Positions 25,509 to 34,500 of a stretch of DNA of 64,000 nucleotides are shown piece after piece (within the stretch, counting starts at the first letter, position 1; the number at the start of each line of letters is the position of its first letter). The notes under the pieces are model-generated. The model had not been told where the DNA came from. It did no database searches and saw only the letters and a list, made by a program, of their open reading frames with translations. This DNA is from Spirosoma profusum (GTDB taxonomy: Bacteria > Bacteroidota > Bacteroidia > Cytophagales > Spirosomataceae). The DNA is taken from assembly GCF_014699005.1 (NCBI RefSeq), contig NZ_JACWZY010000026.1, positions 62,001 through 126,000 of the forward strand, in the 5' to 3' direction. The position numbers and the translations under genes are program-made.

Positions 25509-28500
25509 ATGCCTACCTGTATTGCCACCTCCTCAATCAACGAGAAGCCGATACGGTCCTTCTTTTCAGGCAAACTACCCAGAACCATCTCAATAGGTAT
25601 TCTCTGGATTTTTGGTATGCTGTGCCCTTTTCTTGTCGAAGCACAGTGTACGCTAACCCCTACTGCTACAGTAAAGATTACCGAAAGCAACAACGATGCT
25701 ACACAGGTAATAGGCGGACCGGTTAATACGTCATCGACAGGATTACGGTTAGGCGGCCAGTACATTGGGTTGCGGTTTGCGTCGGTTGCTATTCCTAAAT
25801 CAGCGACAATTATCGACGCCCGCGTTCAGTTTACGAGCGCTGGCACTTATAACGATAATCTGGCAAATATTGAAATCAAAGGGCATAACGTAGGCAATTC
25901 CGGTTCGTTTTCGTCTGGATCATCTACCGAAATTTCAGACCGCTTTTCGTCGGCAGCTACCAACCACACTGAATACTGGGGTAATGGTGACGGCTGGACT
26001 GATGGTCAGGCCGGCGCCAGCCAGCGCACAACTAACCTGGCCACCATTGTTCAGGAAATCATTGATCGCCCTGACTGGAATCCCTCGAACCCGATTACAC
26101 TGCTTTTCAATGCTACCGGATCAGGCGCTAATACTATGGCTAAATCAGCAGATGCCTTTGGTAACGCTGGCCCTCAACTGGTTATTTCGTATCGGGTAAC
26201 GACAACCATTGGTGTTACGGCCACTGTATCGGGCTGTTTCAATAACACACGGGCAATGGTGAGTGCCGAAGTAAACTGGGCCAATGCACCAGCGGGCGAT
26301 AGCATCATTGTCGAATTAGGCGGCCAGCGCCGGGCTGTGTTCCCAGGCTTTAACGTCGTTACTTTTTTCGATCCGCCAGATAGAAACGGCGTAAATTATC
26401 CAACGAACGTTGACCTTGAATTTGCGTCTCCACAGATCGTTACGTTTGAGGTTCCTGCCAACGGCGCTGGTGGCACAATCAATACGTATTTTAAGAACAA
26501 TCCCGGCTGTTCGGCTTCGACCACTTTCACGGCTCCTACTGAATGCCCATCCCTAACCTGTACATCCGGTGTTGACCTCAGCGGTACGGCTTATAACGAT
26601 TTTAACGCGGATGGAATCAAAAATGCGGGTGAAACGGCGGGGGTACCGGGCGTTACAGTTACGGCTGTCGACTGCGCCGGTACGTCGTTTACGACGGTCA
26701 CCAATGCGTATGGCCAATATAAATTAAACATTCTAGCAGCGAATTACCCGGTGCGGGTCGAGTTTGGTAATCTTCCTGCCGGTTATACGGCGCAGGGAAC
26801 GCCAAATGGAGTAGATGGACGTACTACGGTACAGTTTGTTCCGGCACCCGACTGTACCGTCGATCTGGGCATGTTGAATCCTGTTGATTACTGCCAGTCG
26901 AATCCTAAACTGTTTGCCCCCCGCTACGTGAATGGCAATCCATTGGGTGGCGGTACAGCTGGCTCATCGATGTCTTTTCTGGCTATCAACGATACCGATA
27001 GCTCGTATTATGTTTTCAATTCGGGGAACCATGCCAGTACGGCAAACCCGACTCAGCTAGCTACAGCGGCTCAGGTAGGTGCGCTCTGGGGCGTAGCCTA
27101 TAACCGGCAGACCAAAACGATTTTCACCTCGGCTGTGCTACGTCGGCACGCTGGTTTAGGTCCGCAGGGTCTGGGTGGTATTTATGCTATTAACACCGTC
27201 ACCAATGCCGTTACAAACTTCCTGAACGTAACGACGAGTCCCCTTAACATTGGTTTAGGAGCTATAGGCACTAACGATATGCGGGGACTTCCGAATAACA
27301 CCACCGACCCCAGCCGCGATGCCGGTATTTTTCCGCAGGTTGGTAAAATCGGTATGGGCGGGTTGACCATTTCTGATGATGGTAATCAGCTTTATTTTGT
27401 CAATCTGGACGACAAAAAGGTTTACGGGTTGGACATCACGGCTTATAACGCTGGCGGTGCAGCACCTGCTACGTATACGTCGTTTACGATTCCTAATGGT
27501 TGTACGACCGGCAGCGGCAATTCTCGTCCCTGGGCGATCAAATACCGTCGCGGAAAGGTATACGTCGGCGTAGTCTGTGATGGTTCTGTTACCAACAATC
27601 GGTCGGATTTGCGCGCTTTTGTGTATGCCCTCGACCCATTGGCTAATTCCTGGACCCCTACGTTCAATTTCCCACTCACGTATCCAAAAGGTCCCGGTGA
27701 ACTTTTCGACGATCAAACCAAAGGAAAGAATTCAGTCAACTGGCGTACCTGGACGGATTCGTTTGAAGCCATTACGCCTGATGGCAAAAACCTGACACGC
27801 AGCCAGCCAATACTGACCGGAATTGAATTTGATATCGACAATTCGATGATACTGGCTTTTGCCGATCGCACTGGCTTACAGGGTGGCAGCAGAAACTATG
27901 GCTCGATTCCGGGCGATACAGCAAAATACAACACCATCAGTGGTGGCGAACTACTTCGGGTTGCCAACCGCAACGGTATCTACACGCTGGAAAACAATGG
28001 CAGTGTGTTAGGCCAAAAAGGTGCTTTCCCGAATAACAATCAGGGACCAGGTTTAGGTGAATTTTATAACGACAACGCCAATTTTGAATCGCCTTACCTG
28101 GGTTATGGCGAAAATGCGCTGGGTGGTCTGGCACTACGTCCTGGTTCGGGGAACGTCGTTGCAACAACCATGAGTCCGCTGAATATGGCCGCCTATACAT
28201 TCAAATCGGTCGAAGTGAATTCAGCAAATGGCTTCCGACGGCTTTCCAATAAAAACGGCACAATACAATCGGCCTATGTTATTTACCGGAATCCGAGTCC
28301 CGACTATTCGCAGAACACGGCCGGTCTGGGCGATGTAGAAATAGGCTGCGCGACGGCCAGCTTCATCGAAATCGGAAACCGTGTCTGGACCGACACCGAC
28401 AGAGACGGAATTCAGGACCCTTGCGAATCGGCACTGGCGGGCGTTAACGTAACGATTTACAAAGCCGGTACGTTGATCGCTTCGACCACGACTAATGCCA

Positions 28501-31500
28501 ATGGTGAATATTACTTCTCATCGAAAAGCAAACTCCTGATCGGAAGCTGGAACGGTACGGGCGCCGATACTACGTTGCTACCCGCTACGGCTTATCAGGT
28601 TGTATTCGGGTCAGGTGGCCAGTTTACGGGTGGCGCACTGCACATCAGCGGAAAACATTACGAACTGACGGCAGCCGGCAGCACAGCGCCAACGGCCAGC
28701 ACATTGAACGATTCAAATGCGCAACTGGCAACGGTAGCCGGCATCAATGCACCAACCGCTAACGTAACAACGGGCGCTCCTGGCTCTGTTAACCATACGC
28801 TCGACGCCGGATTTATCTGCACAATCACTAGCGTAGCCAGTGTATCCGTAACGCCCGCCAGTTGCACCGGCACAGGAGCCAATGTGAATGGAAGCATTGT
28901 GCTCACAGGCGTACAAAACGGTGAGAAAGCCTTTATTTACACCAGCTCACCCGCGCCTTCGTACACGGCAACCGGTGGCCAGCCGGTATCGGCTTCGGCG
29001 GTTTCGTTTACGGGTTTGGCTAATCCGTCAAATTCAGTTGGTCAGAGTTATTCGATCATTATCTACAACGGTCCCGGCTGCTTCACCGTGGTTACCGCTA
29101 CGTTGCCGCAAAACAACTGTGCTGGTTGCACGGTCAGTCTGACGGCAACGGCAGGTCAGTGTTCGCCCGCTACAAACACCTTCACTACGTCGGTGGTTGT
29201 CCGCGTAGCCAGCACAGTGACCGGTATCTTGACCGTTGCCGATGGACCAGTTAGCCAGACGTTTGCCACCACGGCGGGTACTACTACGTCGTACACGGCT
29301 ATTTTTAACGGTCTTCCGGCCAACTCAACGGGTCGTATCGCAACGGCAACGGTGCCCGGTTGTGCCAGCGCTTCCACTACGTATTCTTCACCAGCTTCCT
29401 GCTCGGCGCCCGTCTGTTCGCTCACGGCCACAGCGAATCCTGGTCAGTGTACGCTGCCTGCCAATACGTTCTCAAACACGGTATTGATTCGCGTTGCCAA
29501 CTCCGTTGCTGGTACGTTAACTGTAACCGATGGCGGTCAGACGCGAACATTTACGACATCAACCAGTCCTGCTACGTATACGGCTACATTTACCGGATTT
29601 CCGTCAAACGGAAGCCTGCATAACGTAGTGGCCACGCTGCCCGGTTGTGCGACCACGACTACTACGTATACGGCGCCCGGTTCCTGTACGCAACCAAGCG
29701 GAGCACAGGTTGTTATAGATAAAGTCGTCGATAAATCACGAGTTGAGATTGGTGGCACAATCACTTACACAATGTCTGTATCAAACACAGGTACGGCTAC
29801 TGCTTCGACGATTGTGGTACGTGACTCTTTGTCAACGGGTTTAGTCTATCTCGGAACCACCAGCCTACCAGCTAACACCACGTTCACACCGGGTTCGCCC
29901 ATCAGTAACTGGACCATCCCCAGCCTCTCGGCCGGGCAGAGTTTATCAATGACGTATCAGGTACGTGCCGACAGTTCAGGCGTTATGTACAATGTGGCTA
30001 CTATACCGGGCGATACCGCTGTGGTCTGTTCGTCAGTACCTTATGTGGTCTGCACGGGCGATGAATACATATTTGAGATAGTCGCTGCGCCGGGTCGTTC
30101 CAGTTACCACTGGTATAAGGATGGTGTAGAGATTCAGAATAATGGCTCTAACGTCTTATACATAACAGCCCCCGGCGCCTATAGTCTGGCCGTCGATATT
30201 GAATCAGGAAAGTGCCCTGATTATAGCTGCTGCCCCTTTATTGTCGAAGAAGAAGCGTTGCCGTCGTTCCAGGCCGCTACCGTAGCGGCCACCTGTTCGG
30301 GGGGCGCTTCGCAGAACAATGGTCGAATTGTACTCAGTAATTTTCAGTCGACCAATACGTATCAATATTCATTAGGTCCCGACTTCAATCCGGCGGCTTC
30401 TTTATCAGGACCAGCTCAGCTGATTCCGGCCGGCGGCATAATTGTCAGCAATCTGGCGAATCCGGCTACGGCTCAGACGTACACGATTCGCGTTTACAAC
30501 CGGGGTACCTGCTACACCGACGTAACGGTTACCCTAAACCCAACCGCCTGCTGCAACATAAGCGCAGTAGCCAGCGCCGGACAATGTTCGCCAGCGACCA
30601 ATACGTATACGGCTACGGCGGTTGTTACGCTAACCAACTCGACAACCGGCACATTGACCGTTACGACCGGCGCACGCAGTGCTACGTTTGCCGTAACAAC
30701 TGCTGGTACGAACTCGTATACAGCTACGTTTGCCAATATGACTGCCGATGGCGTTAGTCATCCGGTTGTGGCTACGTTACCAGGCTGTTCGTCAGCCACT
30801 ACGGCCTATACAGCACCCCTTTCCTGTTCGGCAGCTCCTGTGTGCTCGTTAACCACTACGATCACATCCTCCACCTGCTCACCAGCTACAAACACCTATC
30901 AGACTACGGTAAGTGTAAGGATACTTAACTCAAACGGTGGTGTGCTGACCATTACCAACGGCGCACAAAGCCAGGCCATTGCTACCACTACCAGCAGCGA
31001 TGCTACGTACCCGGTTGTGTTCAGCAATCTGGTTTCCGATGGAGCCAGCCATATTGTGGTAACCTCACTACCCGGTTGCTCAACGGCGACTACTACGTAT
31101 ACCGCTCCGGCTTCCTGCTCGGTAGCTCCCGTCTGCTCACTAACGGCCACTACGTTGACCGGTGCCTGCGTGGCAGCTACCAATACGTTCTCCAATACAG
31201 TTGTGGTGAACCTGACCAATCTAACGGCTGGTGTGCTGACCATTGTGGATGGTCCCAATAGCGCTACGTTCGCTACGGCGACCGCCAGCGCAGGTTCTTA
31301 TACGGCAGTTTTTGCGGGTCTGGTTTCCAATGGCAGCAGCCACACGGTGGTAGCCAGCCTGCCCGGTTGTTCGGCTACTTCAGTTATGTATACGGCCCCG
31401 GTTTCTTGCTCAGTAGCGCCCGCCTGCTCTTTGACTGCTAACGTAACCGCCGGAGCCTGTGCCACCGCGACCAATACGTATTCGGCTACGGCAGTCGTGC

Positions 31501-34500
31501 AGGTAGCGAACGTAACAGCCGGTGTGCTGACCATTACCAACGGCTCACAAAGTGTAACCGTTGCGACGACTAGCGGCAATGCTACGTATAATGCGATCTT
31601 CAATGATTTGATTTCGGATGGAGCCAGTCATCCCGTCGTGGTTAGCCTGCCCGGTTGCTCAACGGCGACTACTACGTATACCGCTCCGGCTTCCTGCTCC
31701 ATCACCCCGATTTGCTCGGTGACAGCTTCGGCCATCGCAGGGCAGTGCGATCCGGCGACCAGTACGTTCTCCAATACCATCGTGGTCACGCTGAATAATC
31801 CGACGGCGGGGATACTCACCGTTACGGACGGGCCAAATAGTGGTACGATTGCCACCACGGCTACTACAACAGCATCCTATACGCTTATCTTCAACGGTTT
31901 GACGGCGGATGCATCCAGTCATACAGTGGTTGCTACGTTGCCTGGTTGCTCGACGATAACTACTACGTATACGGCTCCGGCTTCGTGTTCGGTAGCGCCG
32001 GTTTGTTCGATGACAACTACAGCCATAGCAGGTAGTTGTTCGCCAGCCACGAATACGTATTCGGCTACGGCTGTGGTCGCGCTGACCAATCCGACAGCCG
32101 GTGTGCTGACCGTTACGCACGGACCTTTGAGTCTGACGTTCGCCACGACGAATGTGAGCAGTGCTACGTTTACAGCCGTCTTCACAAACCTGATTTCGGA
32201 TGGTGCCAGCCATACAGTGGTGGCCAGCCTGCCCGGTTGTGGCGGAACCACAACGACGTACACGGCTCCGGTTTCCTGCTCGGTTGCACCCGTTTGCTCG
32301 CTGACAGCCGCTACGTTTACCGGCGCCTGTGAGGTAGCTACCAATACGTTCTCCAATACAGTCGTAGTGAACCTGACCAATCCAACGGCGGGTGTGCTGA
32401 CCATTGTGGACGGGCCTTACAGTGCTACGGTCGCTACCGTCGCAACGGGTTCGGCTTCGTATACGGCCGTATTCCCAGGATTGATCTCCAACGGCAGCAG
32501 CCACACGGTGATCGCCAGTCTGCCCGGTTGTTCGGCCATTACCACTACGTATACAGCGCCGGTTTCCTGCTCGGTAGCACCCGTTTGCTCACTGACAGCT
32601 AACGTAACAGCGGGGATCTGTGCTACGGCGACGAATACCTATTCAGCTACGGCGCTGGTCAGTTTGACTAATTCAACGACTGGCGTACTGACCGTCACGA
32701 ACGGAACACAAAGCCTGACATTTGCCACCACAGCCGCCAGCAGTGCTACGTTCGCAGCCGTATTTAACGATCTGGTTTCGGATGCAGCCAGCCACACGGT
32801 GATTGCCAGTCTGCCCGGCTGCTCGACGATAACTACTACGTATACGGCTCCGGCTTCGTGTTCGGTAGCGCCGATCTGCTCGCTGACGGCTTCGGCTATC
32901 GCGGGACAGTGCGACCCGGCTACCAGTACGTTTTCCAGCACGGTAGTCGTTAATCTGGCCAATGTTCCAGCCGGAGTACTGACCGTTACCGATGGCGCCC
33001 AGAGCTTAACTTTTGCTACGTCTGCTGCCAGCACGGCTTCGTATACGGCTACATTCAACGGTCTGACTGCCGATGCAGCCAGCCATACGGTGGTGGCATC
33101 ACTCCCCGGCTGCTCGACGGTAACCACTACGTATACGGCCCCAGCTTCGTGCTCAGTAGCGCCGGTTTGTTCACTGACGACTCTGGTTACGGTAGGCAAC
33201 TGTACGACGGCGACCAATACGTATTCGGCTACGGCTCTGGTACAGTTGGTCAATCCGACTGCCGGTGTGCTGACCGTTACCAACGGAGTGCAAAGTCAGA
33301 CATTCGTGACGACCGCCACCAGCAGTGCTACGTTTGCAGCCGTGTTCACCGGTTTGGTGTCCGATGGAGCCAGTCACACGGTGGTGGCTACGTTGCCCAA
33401 CTGTTCGACGGTTCTTTCGACCTATTCGGCTCCCAATGCCTGCACCCTGGCTCCGGCCTGCTCGTTAACCACAACGACGCTTGCCAGTCAGTGTGATCCA
33501 GTCACCAATACGTTCTCCAACACGGTGGTTATCGATCTGGCGAACGTAGCAGCGGGTGTACTGACTGTTACGGACGGTGTGGAGAGCCTGACCTTTGCGA
33601 CTAATGCCGCCAGCGTAGCATCGTACACGGCTACGTTTAATGGCCTACCATCTGATGGAACCATCCGTACCGTTGTCACGACCGTACCGGGCTGTTCCAC
33701 AGCGACCACTACGTATACGGCCCCGGCTTCGTGCTCAGTAGCGCCGGTTTGTTCGCTGACGACTCTGGTTACGGTAGGCAACTGTACGACGGCGACCAAT
33801 ACGTATTCGGCTACGGCTCTGGTACAGTTGGTCAATCCGACTGCCGGTGTGCTGACCGTTACCAACGGAGTGCAAAGTCAGACATTCGTGACGACCGCCA
33901 CCAGCAGTGCTACGTTTGCAGCCGTGTTCACCGGTTTGGTGTCCGATGGAGCCAGTCACACGGTGGTGGCTACGTTGCCCAACTGTTCGACGGTTCTTTC
34001 GACCTATTTAGCTCCGCAGGCTTGTAATGTAACATCGGCCTGTTCATTAACGGTTACACCACTCGCCGGTCAGTGCGATCCAGTGACCAACACGTTCTCC
34101 AGTTCAGTTATCGTAAATCTGACCAACGTACCAACTGGCGTACTGACTGTTACGGACGGAATTGAAAGCCTGACGTTTGCCACAACAGCCGCCGGTACGG
34201 CTTCGTATACGGCTACGTTCAATGGACTGCCATCGGATGGAACGATCCGCACCGTTGTCACGACCATGCCCGGTTGCTCAACGGCGACTACTACGTATAC
34301 GGCTCCGGTTTCCTGCTCGGTGTCAGCGATTTGCAGCATAACTGCGAGCGTCGTTCCAGGTCCCTGCGTAGGCGAGGTTTACTCTTCAACCGTGGTTGTC
34401 CAGATGACGAATCCGCCAGCTGGTATTCTGCGCGTAACTGATGGGCAGTTCCACTCCTCTGAATTTCCATTGACCGAGACGACCGGTACGACCAGTATAA

